From Frisingicoccus caecimuris (lineage in GTDB: Bacteria > Bacillota > Clostridia > Lachnospirales > Lachnospiraceae), in contig NZ_SLXA01000001.1 in assembly GCF_004340975.1 (NCBI RefSeq), positions 1 through 64,000 of the forward strand: 64,000 nucleotides of DNA, written 5' to 3'. The notes beneath the pieces were generated by a model. The model was not told the origin of the DNA. It was given only the letters and a program-made list of their open reading frames with translations, and did no database searches. The position numbers and the translations under genes were made by a program. Positions 16,361 through 24,875 of the stretch are shown here, piece by piece; position 1 is the stretch's first letter; each line of letters starts with the position of its first letter.

Positions 16361-17701
16361 ATGAAAGAAGGACACAAAATAAAAACGATCATTCCGGGCA
16401 GCATTGGTGATGAACTGGAACTTGAACCGGGAGACCGGGTGCTTGCGGTGAATGATCAGCGAATTGAAGATGTCTTTGATTACCACTATTTGATCAATGA
16501 TGAATATATTGAGCTGACTGTTCTGAAAAGGGATGGAGAAGAATGGGTTTTTGAGATTGAAAAGGATGCGGAAGAAGATTTAGGCATTGAATTTGAGTCC
16601 AGCCTGATGGATGATTACCATTCCTGTACCAATAAATGTATTTTTTGTTTTATCGATCAGCTTCCGAAGGGGATGCGCTCCACGATGTATTTTAAGGACG
16701 ATGATTCGAGACTTTCATTTCTCCAGGGGAATTACATCACTTTGACCAATATGAAAGATAAAGATCTGGATCGGATTATTAAATACAAATTATCTCCGAT
16801 CAATATATCCGTTCATACCACCGATCCGGAGCTGCGCTGCATGATGCTGCATAATCGCTTTGCCGGAAAAATCATGGAGCAGATTCAAAAGCTCTATGGG
16901 GCGGGAGTTCTCATGAACGGACAGATCGTACTCTGCAAAAATATCAACGACGGTGATGAGCTTCGTAAGACCATCAACGATCTGGGCAAATTTTTACCCT
17001 ATATGGAAAGTCTCTCTGTTGTACCTGTGGGACTTTCTGACCACAGAGAAGGACTTTATCCGCTGGAACCCTTTACGCCAGAGGATGCCAGAGAGGTCAT
17101 TGACATTATCCATGGTTATCAGAAAATATTTATGGAGGAATACGGGACCCATTTCGTCCATGCCAGCGATGAGTGGTATATTCTCGCCGATGTACCGCTT
17201 CCCGAAGAGGAAAATTACGATGGCTATGTCCAGCTTGAAAACGGTGTGGGTATGCTCAGGCTGCAGGAACGGGAATTCCACGCCGCTTTAGATGAAGATG
17301 TTTTTGAAAGTGTATCTGAAGTGGCGGAAGAACGAGAACATCAAAAAAGAAAACATTGTACGATTGCCACCGGGAAACTGGCCGGCCCCTTCTTAAGGAA
17401 GCTCGTGGACGATTTACATGTACATTACCCAAATATTCAGGTGGACGTGGTTGAGGTTACTAATTATTTCTTTGGTCCAAGAATTACCGTATCCGGACTG
17501 CTGACTGGTCAGGACATTATCCGCGCTTTAAAGGGCCGGAATCTGGGAGAGGAACTATTACTTCCAATTAATGTGCTGCGCAGTGGTGAAGATGTATTAT
17601 TGGATGATGTGCACGTGAAGGAAATTGAAAAAACTTTACAAGTTCCGGTTCGTATTGTACAATCAAACGGAAAAGATTTGTACGATGCCCTTATTTCCTG
17701 A
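16361..17701 (+). CDS. DUF512 family protein (PDZ-like plus radical-SAM-like cysteines)
   Basis: The 446-residue protein starts with a PDZ-like domain (GDELELEPGDRVLAVNDQRI, residues 16-35) and then has three cysteines spaced CxxxCxxC at Cys89, Cys93 and Cys96, as in radical SAM enzymes, followed by the DUF512 region. This family is widespread in Clostridia and usually lies next to der, as here (der starts 38 bases downstream). I know no assigned reaction. Cluster binding is inferred from the cysteine spacing. The position suggests a housekeeping role, perhaps in RNA or ribosome modification, but this is not shown. Confidence 0.88.
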   Translation: MKEGHKIKTIIPGSIGDELELEPGDRVLAVNDQRIEDVFDYHYLINDEYIELTVLKRDGEEWVFEIEKDAEEDLGIEFESSLMDDYHSCTNKCIFCFIDQLPKGMRSTMYFKDDDSRLSFLQGNYITLTNMKDKDLDRIIKYKLSPINISVHTTDPELRCMMLHNRFAGKIMEQIQKLYGAGVLMNGQIVLCKNINDGDELRKTINDLGKFLPYMESLSVVPVGLSDHREGLYPLEPFTPEDAREVIDIIHGYQKIFMEEYGTHFVHASDEWYILADVPLPEEENYDGYVQLENGVGMLRLQEREFHAALDEDVFESVSEVAEEREHQKRKHCTIATGKLAGPFLRKLVDDLHVHYPNIQVDVVEVTNYFFGPRITVSGLLTGQDIIRALKGRNLGEELLLPINVLRSGEDVLLDDVHVKEIEKTLQVPVRIVQSNGKDLYDALIS

Positions 17702-17739
17702 GGGATTCGGAATGTCGTTACAGAAGGAGATTTATATAT

Positions 17740-19065
17740 ATGAGTAAACCAATTGTGGCCGTTGTAGGCCGACCGAATGTGGGGAAATCCACATTATTTA
17801 ATGTTCTGGCCGGACGTAAGATATCGATTGTTAAAGACACGCCCGGTGTTACACGGGACCGCATTTATGCGGACGTAACCTGGCTGGACAAGCAATTTAC
17901 GATGGTCGATACGGGCGGTATCGAGCCGGAGAGTAAGGATTTAATTTTATCCAGTATGCGGGAGCAGGCTGAGATTGCTATTGCCACCGCAGATGTGATC
18001 TTATTTGTGACTGATGTACAGCAGGGCGTGATCGATGCCGATTATAAAGTGGCCGATATGCTTCGCCGTTCCGGGAAACCGATCGTACTGGCTGTCAACA
18101 AAGTCGATAGTTTCAAAAAATATGAAGCAGATATCTATGAGTTTTATAATTTGGGTATCGGAGACCCCTACGGTATTTCCGCTGCCTCACAGCTTGGACT
18201 GGGCGACCTTCTGGATGAGGTCGTGAAGCATTTTCCGGCCGGTTCGGCGGAAGAGGAAGAGGACGAACGCCCAAGAATTGCCATTATCGGCAAACCGAAT
18301 GTGGGAAAATCTTCCCTGATCAATAAGCTCTGCGGAAGTCAGCGCTCCATTGTTTCGAATATTGCAGGAACGACCCGGGATGCCATTGATACCGTAGTCA
18401 AGTTTAATGGCCAGGAATATGTCTTTATCGATACGGCCGGAATTCGCCGTAAAAACAAAATAAAAGAGGATCTGGAGCGATACAGTATTATCCGGGCTGT
18501 ATCTGCCGTTGAACGGGCAAATATTGTTATTTTAATGATTGATGCCACCGAAGGCGTGACGGAGCAGGATGCTAAGATCGCGGGGATTGCTCATGAACGA
18601 GGCAAAGGCGTCATTATCGCTGTGAATAAATGGGATGCAGTGGTAAAAAATGACAAGACTATCTATGAGTATACAAAGAAAATCCGTGACACGCTCGCTT
18701 ACATGCCTTATGCAGAGCTGATTTTCATTTCTGCCATGACAGGACAGCGGATTACAAAGCTTTATGAACTGATCGATATGGTCATCCAGAATCATTCTCT
18801 GAGAGTGGCTACCGGTGTGCTGAATGAGATTATGGCAGAGGCAGTTGCTTTGAAACAGCCGCCATCGGATAAGGGACGACGTCTGAAACTTTACTATATT
18901 ACACAGGTCGCCGTGAAGCCTCCGACATTTGTTATCTTTGTCAATGATAAGGAACTGACCCATTTTTCCTATACACGTTATATCGAAAATAAAATCCGTG
19001 AAGCCTTTGGCTTTCGTGGGACACCGTTAAAATTTATCATTCGCGAGAGAAAGGATAAGGGTTAA
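17740..19065 (+). CDS. der: Ribosome biogenesis GTPase Der (EngA)
   Basis: Der is an essential GTPase of 50S assembly with two G domains in tandem. The 441-residue protein shows the first P-loop GRPNVGKST at 9-17 with DTGGI, the second GKPNVGKSS near residue 186 with DTAGI, the two NKVD/NKWD motifs, and a C-terminal KH-like domain (GRRLKLYYITQVAVKPPTFVIF). AGGAG precedes the ATG. plsY follows after 5 bases, so they share a transcript. Confidence 0.98.
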   Translation: MSKPIVAVVGRPNVGKSTLFNVLAGRKISIVKDTPGVTRDRIYADVTWLDKQFTMVDTGGIEPESKDLILSSMREQAEIAIATADVILFVTDVQQGVIDADYKVADMLRRSGKPIVLAVNKVDSFKKYEADIYEFYNLGIGDPYGISAASQLGLGDLLDEVVKHFPAGSAEEEEDERPRIAIIGKPNVGKSSLINKLCGSQRSIVSNIAGTTRDAIDTVVKFNGQEYVFIDTAGIRRKNKIKEDLERYSIIRAVSAVERANIVILMIDATEGVTEQDAKIAGIAHERGKGVIIAVNKWDAVVKNDKTIYEYTKKIRDTLAYMPYAELIFISAMTGQRITKLYELIDMVIQNHSLRVATGVLNEIMAEAVALKQPPSDKGRRLKLYYITQVAVKPPTFVIFVNDKELTHFSYTRYIENKIREAFGFRGTPLKFIIRERKDKG

Positions 19066-19070
19066 TAGAG

Positions 19071-19700
19071 ATGCTGAGAGATATCATTCTTTGCCTTTTT
19101 ATCGGATATGTTTTCGGGTGCTTTCAGACCGGGTATATTTACGGCCGATGCCACGGAATTGATATCCGTAATTACGGCAGCGGAAATGCCGGAACAACGA
19201 ATACACTTAGGGTTCTCGGAAAGAAGGCGGGCTATATCACCTATCTTGGAGATGCACTGAAGGCGATCATTGCTATTCTTCTTGTTAAGTACCTGATTTA
19301 TGGAAATCTGCTTGTACCTGCACTGGATTTTCAGCTTCTTTTAGCTTATACAGGGCTTGGAGTGGCCTTCGGCCATAACTATCCATTTTATCTGAAATTC
19401 AAGGGCGGCAAGGGAATTGCTGTGACTTCCGGTGTCATGCTCGCACTGGATCTGAGAATTGGCCTGATTGGTATTATTGGATTTCTGATCATTTTTTTTA
19501 CAACACGATATGTTTCAGTAGGTTCACTTTATATGAGCCTGGCTTTTCCTGTCTGTGTCCTCATTTTTTATCCGGGACAGTGGCACTTGTTTGGCATCAG
19601 CGTTGTTTTCTGGCTGATGGCATGGATGCGTCATCGTGAAAATATCAAACGGCTGATGAATGGAAATGAAAACCGATTTGAACGTAAGAAAAAGAACTAA
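19071..19700 (+). CDS. plsY: Glycerol-3-phosphate acyltransferase PlsY
   Basis: PlsY transfers the acyl group from acyl-phosphate, made by PlsX, to glycerol-3-phosphate. The 209-residue protein is polytopic and carries the three family loops: GSGNAGTTNTLR (catalytic), GHNYPFYLKFKGGKGIAV, and a distal loop near the C-terminus. GpsA, often the next gene in other Firmicutes, is absent; an ABC importer with its own promoter follows. With plsX at 197, both enzymes of the acyl-phosphate route are in this window. Confidence 0.96.
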   Translation: MLRDIILCLFIGYVFGCFQTGYIYGRCHGIDIRNYGSGNAGTTNTLRVLGKKAGYITYLGDALKAIIAILLVKYLIYGNLLVPALDFQLLLAYTGLGVAFGHNYPFYLKFKGGKGIAVTSGVMLALDLRIGLIGIIGFLIIFFTTRYVSVGSLYMSLAFPVCVLIFYPGQWHLFGISVVFWLMAWMRHRENIKRLMNGNENRFERKKKN

Positions 19701-19705
19701 AAGAA

Positions 19706-19734
19706 TTGACTTTTTCACATAAATCATTTATCAT
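19706..19734 (+). promoter_or_regulatory. Sigma-A promoter for the ABC importer
   Basis: TTGACT (19706-19711), 17-bp spacer, TATCAT (19729-19734). It begins 6 bases after the plsY stop. Confidence 0.75.
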
Positions 19735-19741
19735 TATAGAG

Positions 19742-19760
19742 AAGCGTTGCTTCAACGCTT
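19742..19760 (+). promoter_or_regulatory. 8-bp hairpin at the start of the importer leader
   Basis: AAGCGTTG (19742-19749) pairs perfectly with CAACGCTT (19753-19760) over a 3-base loop. It lies at the expected transcription start and is followed by TTATGTATTGA, a two-codon open frame. It may stabilise the transcript 5' end or serve as an operator. Confidence 0.6.
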
Positions 19761-19798
19761 TTATGTATTGAAGTATGAAAAGGAAAGAGGATGAAAAC

Positions 19799-20809
19799 AT
19801 GAAAAAATCACTTGCAATGTTGTTGGCAGGTGCCATGGTTGTTGCTTCCCTGACAGCATGTGGCTCAGGGAAAAAGGAAACAACCGCTGAAACGACGTCA
19901 GATACAACTGCTGAAAGCGCAGAATCTAAAACGGTTTCAGATGGAGAAACTTACAAAATCGGTGTGCTGCAGTTAACAGAACATGCTGCTCTGGATGCAG
20001 CAAATGAAGGCTTTGTAGCCGCTCTCGACGATTCTGGCATTTCATATGAAATCGACCAGCAGAATGCTCAGAACGATCAGTCTGCCTGCCAGACGATCGC
20101 TGAAAAATTAGTAAATGACGGCGACGATCTGATTCTTGCCATTGCAACTCCGGCTGCTCAGGCGGTTGCAGGCGTTACAACAGAGATTCCGATCGTAGGT
20201 ACAGCTATTACCGATTTTGCTGATTCCGGTCTTGTTGAATCAAATGACGCACCAGGCGAAAACGTTACAGGTTCTTCTGACTTGACACCGATTAAAGCCC
20301 AGATCAGTCTGCTCCAGAAAGTCCTTCCGGAAGCAAAAAAAGTCGGCGTTCTTTACTGCTCAGCAGAAAGCAACTCTGAAATCCAGTTACAGATGACAAA
20401 AGAGGCCTGTACAGCTGCCGGCCTCGATGTTGAAGAATTTTCTGTAGCAAGCTCCAATGAAATCCAGTCGGTTGTTGAATCTGCCGTTGGTAAAGTTGAC
20501 TGCTTATATACCTTTACAGATAATACGATTGCAGCAGGTATGAATACTGTGACCATGGTAGCAAACGAAAACAATCTTCCTGTAATATGTGGAGAACAGG
20601 GTATGGTTGAAGCCGGTGGTCTTTGTACATACAGTATTGATTACTACGAATTAGGATATATTGCAGGTGAGATGGCTGTTAAGATTCTTAAAGGTGAAGC
20701 TGAACCAGCTACAATGCCGATCGAATATTATCCAGAAGAAAAATGCGAATTTGTGGGTAATGAAGAAACAGCAAAGTTACTGGGAATCGATATTTCCGGA
20801 CTTGAATAA
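19799..20809 (+). CDS. ABC transporter substrate-binding lipoprotein (TrpX-like)
   Basis: The 336-residue product is a lipoprotein: residues 1-20 form a signal peptide ending in a lipobox with LTAC, then a Thr/Ser/Glu-rich linker. The rest matches the PF04392 periplasmic-binding family (YKIGVLQLTEHAALDAANEGF). Proteins of this family in streptococci bind tryptophan or other aromatic compounds, so an aromatic amino acid or similar ligand is plausible but unproven. The ATG at 19799 follows AAGAGG at 8 bases and gives a clean signal peptide, unlike the ATG at 19775. Permease and ATPase follow after a partial terminator. Confidence 0.88.
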   Translation: MKKSLAMLLAGAMVVASLTACGSGKKETTAETTSDTTAESAESKTVSDGETYKIGVLQLTEHAALDAANEGFVAALDDSGISYEIDQQNAQNDQSACQTIAEKLVNDGDDLILAIATPAAQAVAGVTTEIPIVGTAITDFADSGLVESNDAPGENVTGSSDLTPIKAQISLLQKVLPEAKKVGVLYCSAESNSEIQLQMTKEACTAAGLDVEEFSVASSNEIQSVVESAVGKVDCLYTFTDNTIAAGMNTVTMVANENNLPVICGEQGMVEAGGLCTYSIDYYELGYIAGEMAVKILKGEAEPATMPIEYYPEEKCEFVGNEETAKLLGIDISGLE

Positions 20810-20830
20810 TTTGACAGTTTCATAAAAACT

Positions 20831-20870
20831 CCGGCAAATATGAAACACATATTTGCCGGGGCTATTTTTT
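20831..20870 (+). terminator. Terminator between binding protein and permease
   Basis: A 12-bp perfect stem, 20831-20842 with 20848-20859, closes a 5-base loop and is followed by GGCTATTTTTT. Partial read-through would keep the binding protein more abundant than the membrane parts, as is usual in ABC importer operons. Confidence 0.85.
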
Positions 20871-20902
20871 GTTATCTTACATAGACAAATAAAAGGAGAG
20901 AA

Positions 20903-21835
20903 ATGCTCATGAATATTGGTGGTATACTGCTGGCACTACAGGGTGCTGCTTCTCAGGGAATTCTCTGGGGCGTTCTTGTGCTTGGCGTATATATTACATA
21001 TAAAATTCTTGATATTGCAGATTTGACAGTCGATGGCAGTTTTGCTCTGGGCGGTTGTGTCTGTGCGACTTTAGTCGTAACACATGGAATGAATCCGGTC
21101 CTGGCTCTTGTCATCGCCACCCTGGCCGGGATGATTGCAGGAGCGGTTACGGGGCTGTTGCATACAGCTTTTGATATTCCGGCGATCCTGGCCGGTATTT
21201 TGACTCAGATTGCCCTGTGGTCCATCAATCTTCGAATCATGGGAAAAAGTAATATTCCTTTATTGAAGACTGAAACGATTTTTTCAGGTTTTGTGGAAGC
21301 CACAGGATTGAAATCTTCTCAGGCTTCCGGTTTGATCGGACTTATCATTGCCGTTGTAATCATCATTGCATTATACTGGTTTTTCGGTACTGAAATCGGG
21401 TCGGCACTGCGTGCCACCGGCAATAACGAGGACATGATTCGCGCCCTTGGTGTAAATACAAAAATGACAAAGATGATTGCTTTGATGCTCAGCAATGGTC
21501 TGGTTGGTCTTTCCGGTGGGCTTGTATGTCAGAGCCAGAAATATGCGGATATCGGTATGGGTACCGGCGCTATCGTTATCGGTCTGGCCGCCATCGTCAT
21601 TGGCGATGTGCTGATGGGAAGATTTCGTTCTTTCGGCAGCCGTCTGGCCTCTGCCATTGTCGGTTCTGTTGTTTATTTTTTGATTCGTGCCGTCGTTCTC
21701 CAGCTCGGTATGGATGCTAATGACATGAAACTGTTATCAGCGATCATTGTTGCCCTTGCCCTCTGTATTCCTGTTTCTTTAAATAAATATCGTGCAAAAC
21801 GTGCTTACTCGGAAGGAGGAGAGAAGAATGCTTAA
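20903..21835 (+). CDS. ABC transporter permease (TrpY-like)
   Basis: The 310-residue protein is strongly hydrophobic with about eight to nine membrane segments and belongs to the LivH/BPD-transport-2-like permeases paired with PF04392 binding proteins (DIADLTVDGSFALGGCV near the N-terminus). AAGGAG precedes the ATG; a second in-frame ATG at 20909 is also possible. It overlaps the ATPase gene by 8 bases. Together the three genes make a complete importer of the TrpXYZ type, with substrate not determined. Confidence 0.9.
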   Translation: MLMNIGGILLALQGAASQGILWGVLVLGVYITYKILDIADLTVDGSFALGGCVCATLVVTHGMNPVLALVIATLAGMIAGAVTGLLHTAFDIPAILAGILTQIALWSINLRIMGKSNIPLLKTETIFSGFVEATGLKSSQASGLIGLIIAVVIIIALYWFFGTEIGSALRATGNNEDMIRALGVNTKMTKMIALMLSNGLVGLSGGLVCQSQKYADIGMGTGAIVIGLAAIVIGDVLMGRFRSFGSRLASAIVGSVVYFLIRAVVLQLGMDANDMKLLSAIIVALALCIPVSLNKYRAKRAYSEGGEKNA

Positions 21836-22622
21836 AATCTCCAATGTCAGCAAGACGTTTAATATTGGAACTATTAATGAAAAAAAAGCACTTCGGAATA
21901 TCAGTCTTCATCTGGAACCGGAAGATTTTGTTACGATCATTGGTGGTAACGGTGCCGGAAAATCTACGATGCTGAATATGATTGCCGGCGTTTATCCGAT
22001 TGACTCCGGTGTCATTAATCTGGACGGTGTGAATATTTCAAGACTTCCGGAATATGCCCGTGCAAAATATCTTGGCCGGGTATTTCAGGATCCAATGAGG
22101 GGTACCGCCGCTGATATGGAAATTCAGGAAAATCTTGCCCTTGCTTTAAGACGTGGTCAGAGCCGGGGACTCCGTTGGGGTATTTCCGCAGAAGAAAAGG
22201 AGCAATATAAGAAATTGCTCACCCGTCTGGATCTTGGTTTGGAAAATCGACTCTCATCGAAGGTTGGCCTTCTTTCCGGCGGTCAGCGTCAGGCGTTGAC
22301 CCTGCTCATGGCCACATTGAAAAAACCGAAGCTGTTGCTTCTGGATGAACATACAGCCGCGTTAGACCCGAAAACAGCAAAAAAGGTTCTGGATCTGACG
22401 GAGGAGATTATCACAGAAAATCACCTGACAGCTTTAATGGTCACACACAACATGAAAGATGCCATCCGTCTTGGAAACCGCCTGATCATGATGAATGATG
22501 GTGAAATTATCTACGATGTTCGCGGTGAAGAAAAGAGCCGTCTGGAAGTCAGCGATCTTTTGGAGAAATTTGAACAGGCCAGCGGCGGTGAATTTGCCAA
22601 CGACCGTATGCTTTTATCCTGA
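21828..22622 (+). CDS. ABC transporter ATP-binding protein (TrpZ-like)
   Basis: The 264-residue ATPase has Walker A GGNGAGKST near residue 40, the signature LSGGQRQAL, Walker B LLLLDEHTAAL and the switch histidine in VTHN. The signature and the DEHTAALDP sequence are typical of importers with TrpX-type binding proteins. The ATG at 21828 lies behind GGAGGAG inside the permease 3' end and overlaps it by 8 bases. A long terminator hairpin follows directly. Confidence 0.95.
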   Translation: MLKISNVSKTFNIGTINEKKALRNISLHLEPEDFVTIIGGNGAGKSTMLNMIAGVYPIDSGVINLDGVNISRLPEYARAKYLGRVFQDPMRGTAADMEIQENLALALRRGQSRGLRWGISAEEKEQYKKLLTRLDLGLENRLSSKVGLLSGGQRQALTLLMATLKKPKLLLLDEHTAALDPKTAKKVLDLTEEIITENHLTALMVTHNMKDAIRLGNRLIMMNDGEIIYDVRGEEKSRLEVSDLLEKFEQASGGEFANDRMLLS

Positions 22623-22640
22623 TATGCATATTTTTCAGAT

Positions 22641-22683
22641 ACCGCCGATATAATTAGAAGAAGATTATATCGGCGGTGTTTTT
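22641..22683 (+). terminator. Terminator of the importer operon, abutting the next start codon
   Basis: A perfect 14-bp stem (22641-22654 with 22664-22677) and 9-base loop are followed by GTTTTT. The T-tract ends at 22683, one base before the ATG of the next gene. The left arm also contains TATAAT (22649-22654) without a good -35. Confidence 0.85.
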
Positions 22684-22956
22684 ATGGATATGGACAGGAG
22701 ACGTGAAATTCAGAATATGCGTGTCCGGAGCGGACGCATGACCCGGGATTATACGGACCATATTTCAGGTATTAATCCGGGGATGTATTGTCTGTTCCGC
22801 TGTTTTCTGGCAGCGGCATTTTTTGTTGCCGGAATTACCTTTCCAATGATTCCTGACAGCCAGATTCCAAAAGAATTGACAAAAATCCCGGAATACATTT
22901 CCGTAAACTATACATTGGAGGATGTTTCGGATTTAATTGACAGTCTGGCAAATTAA
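22684..22956 (+). CDS. Small single-span membrane protein of unknown function
   Basis: I do not recognise a family. The 90-residue frame has a basic N-terminus (MDMDRRREIQNMRVRSGRM), one hydrophobic segment at about residues 35-57 (MYCLFRCFLAAAFFVAGITF), and a short acidic tail. The basic side before the segment suggests the N-terminus stays in the cytoplasm. The start is uncertain: ATG 22684 follows the terminator T-tract with only GGCGGT inside the hairpin as an SD, and ATGs at 22690 and 22717 are alternatives. The gene ends just before the promoter region of the radical-SAM cluster. Confidence 0.6.
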   Translation: MDMDRRREIQNMRVRSGRMTRDYTDHISGINPGMYCLFRCFLAAAFFVAGITFPMIPDSQIPKELTKIPEYISVNYTLEDVSDLIDSLAN

Positions 22957-22974
22957 ATAAGAATATGATATACT
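22946..22974 (+). promoter_or_regulatory. Possible extended -10 promoter for the radical-SAM cluster
   Basis: TGATATACT contains TATACT at 22969-22974 with an upstream TG. The -35 at 17 bp (TGGCAA, 22946-22951) is weak. A TTGACA at 22937 is too far away, at 26 bp. Confidence 0.35.
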
Positions 22975-23003
22975 GGATGCAATGTGTAAAAAAGGAGAAC
23001 ATT

Positions 23004-24875
23004 ATGAAAAAACTTGCTTTAACCGATGATATTCTTATGAAGGTGGAAAAGCCTGCAAGATATCTTGGTAATGAATATAATGCGGTATATAAAGACCCTT
23101 CATCGGTAGATATCCGTTTTGCTATGTGCTTTCCGGATGTTTATGAAATCGGTATGTCCTATTTGGGGATACAGATTATTTACGACATGCTGAATCAGCG
23201 GGAAGATGTTTATTGTGAGCGTCTCTATTCACCATGGATGGATTTGGATGCCATCATGAGGGAACGTCACATTCCATTATTTGCCTTGGAATCTCAGGAC
23301 CCGATCAAGGATTTTGATTTTCTTGCAATGACTCTCCAGTATGAAATGTGTTACACCAATGTGCTTCAGATTTTGGATCTCAGTCAGATTCCATTAAAGT
23401 CAGCAGACCGTACAACAGACCATCCCTTTGTTATCGGTGGCGGTCCCTGTGCTTATAATCCGGAGCCGTTGGCCGAATTTTTCGATATTTTTTATATTGG
23501 TGAAGGCGAGACGGTGTACAATGAATTGATGGATTGTTATAAGATATGGAAAGAAAAAGGTGGAAGCCGAAAAGAATTTTTGATAGAAGCATCGAAAATT
23601 TCAGGACTTTACGTTCCATCCTTATATGAAGTGACCTACCATGAGGATGGAAGAATCAAATCCTTTGGACCTGTGGAACCTGAGATTCCGAGAAAAATCA
23701 AGAAACAGGTCGTTTCGGATTTAAGCCATACCTATTATCCTTCAAATCCGGTCGTACCGTTTATCAAAGTCACTCAGGACAGAGTGGTTCTTGAGATCCA
23801 GCGCGGTTGTATCCGTGGGTGCCGTTTTTGCCAGGCGGGCAACGTGTATCGCCCCAACAGGGAAAGAGATTTGGATTTTCTGAAAAAATATGCTCATGAT
23901 ATGCTCATATCCACCGGTCATGAGGAAATTTCACTGAGTTCCTTAAGCTCCAGCGATTATTCTCGCCTGGAAGAGCTGACAACTTATCTGATTCAGGAAT
24001 TTGGAGTAAAAGAGCGAGTGAATATTTCACTTCCGTCTTTGCGGATTGACGCTTTTTCATTGGATGTGATGCGTCAGGTACAGGATGTGAAAAAAAGCAG
24101 TCTGACATTTGCCCCGGAGGCCGGCTCTCAGCGAATGCGGGATGTGATCAATAAAGGACTGACTGAAGATGATATATTCTCCGGTGCTATGGAAGCCTTT
24201 AACGGTGGATGGAACCGTGTAAAACTTTATTTCATGCTCGGCCTTCCGGGAGAAACCTATGAAGATATCGAGGGTATTGCAAAATTGTCAAATGATATTG
24301 CTGCCCTCTATTATACCATTCCGAAGGACAAACGTCCGGGAGCCAGAGTGGATGTCGTATCCAGCACGTCTTTTTTTGTGCCGAAGCCATTTACGCCGTT
24401 TCAGTGGGTGCCTCAGAATACAACGGAACAGTTTAAAGATAAACAGCATTTTTTAAGTCGTAAGATGAAAGAACAGCTTAACCGGAAGAGTATGCGGTAT
24501 AACTGGCATGATTTTGACCTGACGGCTTTGGAAGGTTTTTTGGCCAGGGGTGACCGCAGGGTTGGCGAAGTTATTTACAGAGCTTATAAAAAAGGCTGTA
24601 TGTTTGATTCCTGGTCCGAATATTTTTACTATGATCGATGGCTTGAAGCGATGGATGAAGCTGGTATAGACCCGGCCTTTTACACGGGACGTGCCCGTGA
24701 ATATGATGAGATACTTCCTTGGGACTTCATTGATGCCGGCGTGACGAAAGAATTTTTATGGCGGGAATATATGCAGTCTAGGAAAGAGATGGTGACACCG
24801 AATTGCCGCATGCAGTGTTCGGGCTGCGGCTGTCGGGTTTATGAAGGAGGTGTCTGTTTTGAAGGTACGAATTAA
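23004..24875 (+). CDS. Radical SAM protein, TIGR03960 family
   Basis: The 623-residue protein has an N-terminal domain of about 250 residues resembling a B12-binding fold, then the radical SAM motif with Cys269, Cys273 and Cys276 (RGCIRGCRFCQAG) and the GLPGET segment. The C-terminus has a second cysteine cluster (CRMQCSGCGC). The ATG at 23004 follows AAAGGAG at good spacing. It overlaps the DUF2344 gene by 17 bases; the two are fused in some bacteria, so they likely act together. The reaction is not established. Proximity to RNase G and rplU hints at RNA or ribosome work. Confidence 0.9.
   Translation: MKKLALTDDILMKVEKPARYLGNEYNAVYKDPSSVDIRFAMCFPDVYEIGMSYLGIQIIYDMLNQREDVYCERLYSPWMDLDAIMRERHIPLFALESQDPIKDFDFLAMTLQYEMCYTNVLQILDLSQIPLKSADRTTDHPFVIGGGPCAYNPEPLAEFFDIFYIGEGETVYNELMDCYKIWKEKGGSRKEFLIEASKISGLYVPSLYEVTYHEDGRIKSFGPVEPEIPRKIKKQVVSDLSHTYYPSNPVVPFIKVTQDRVVLEIQRGCIRGCRFCQAGNVYRPNRERDLDFLKKYAHDMLISTGHEEISLSSLSSSDYSRLEELTTYLIQEFGVKERVNISLPSLRIDAFSLDVMRQVQDVKKSSLTFAPEAGSQRMRDVINKGLTEDDIFSGAMEAFNGGWNRVKLYFMLGLPGETYEDIEGIAKLSNDIAALYYTIPKDKRPGARVDVVSSTSFFVPKPFTPFQWVPQNTTEQFKDKQHFLSRKMKEQLNRKSMRYNWHDFDLTALEGFLARGDRRVGEVIYRAYKKGCMFDSWSEYFYYDRWLEAMDEAGIDPAFYTGRAREYDEILPWDFIDAGVTKEFLWREYMQSRKEMVTPNCRMQCSGCGCRVYEGGVCFEGTN

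Noticed and set aside
19735-19798. T-box or amino-acid riboswitch ahead of the TrpX-like importer
   Set aside because: The leader is only about 60 bases with one small hairpin; no T-box sequence or specifier loop is present.
20811-20816. TTGACA just after the binding-protein gene, possible promoter for the permease
   Set aside because: No -10-like hexamer lies at 16-18 bp; the following bases are the left arm of the terminator.
22937-22942. TTGACA as -35 for the radical-SAM cluster
   Set aside because: The nearest good -10 (TATACT) is 26 bp away, too far for sigma-A.
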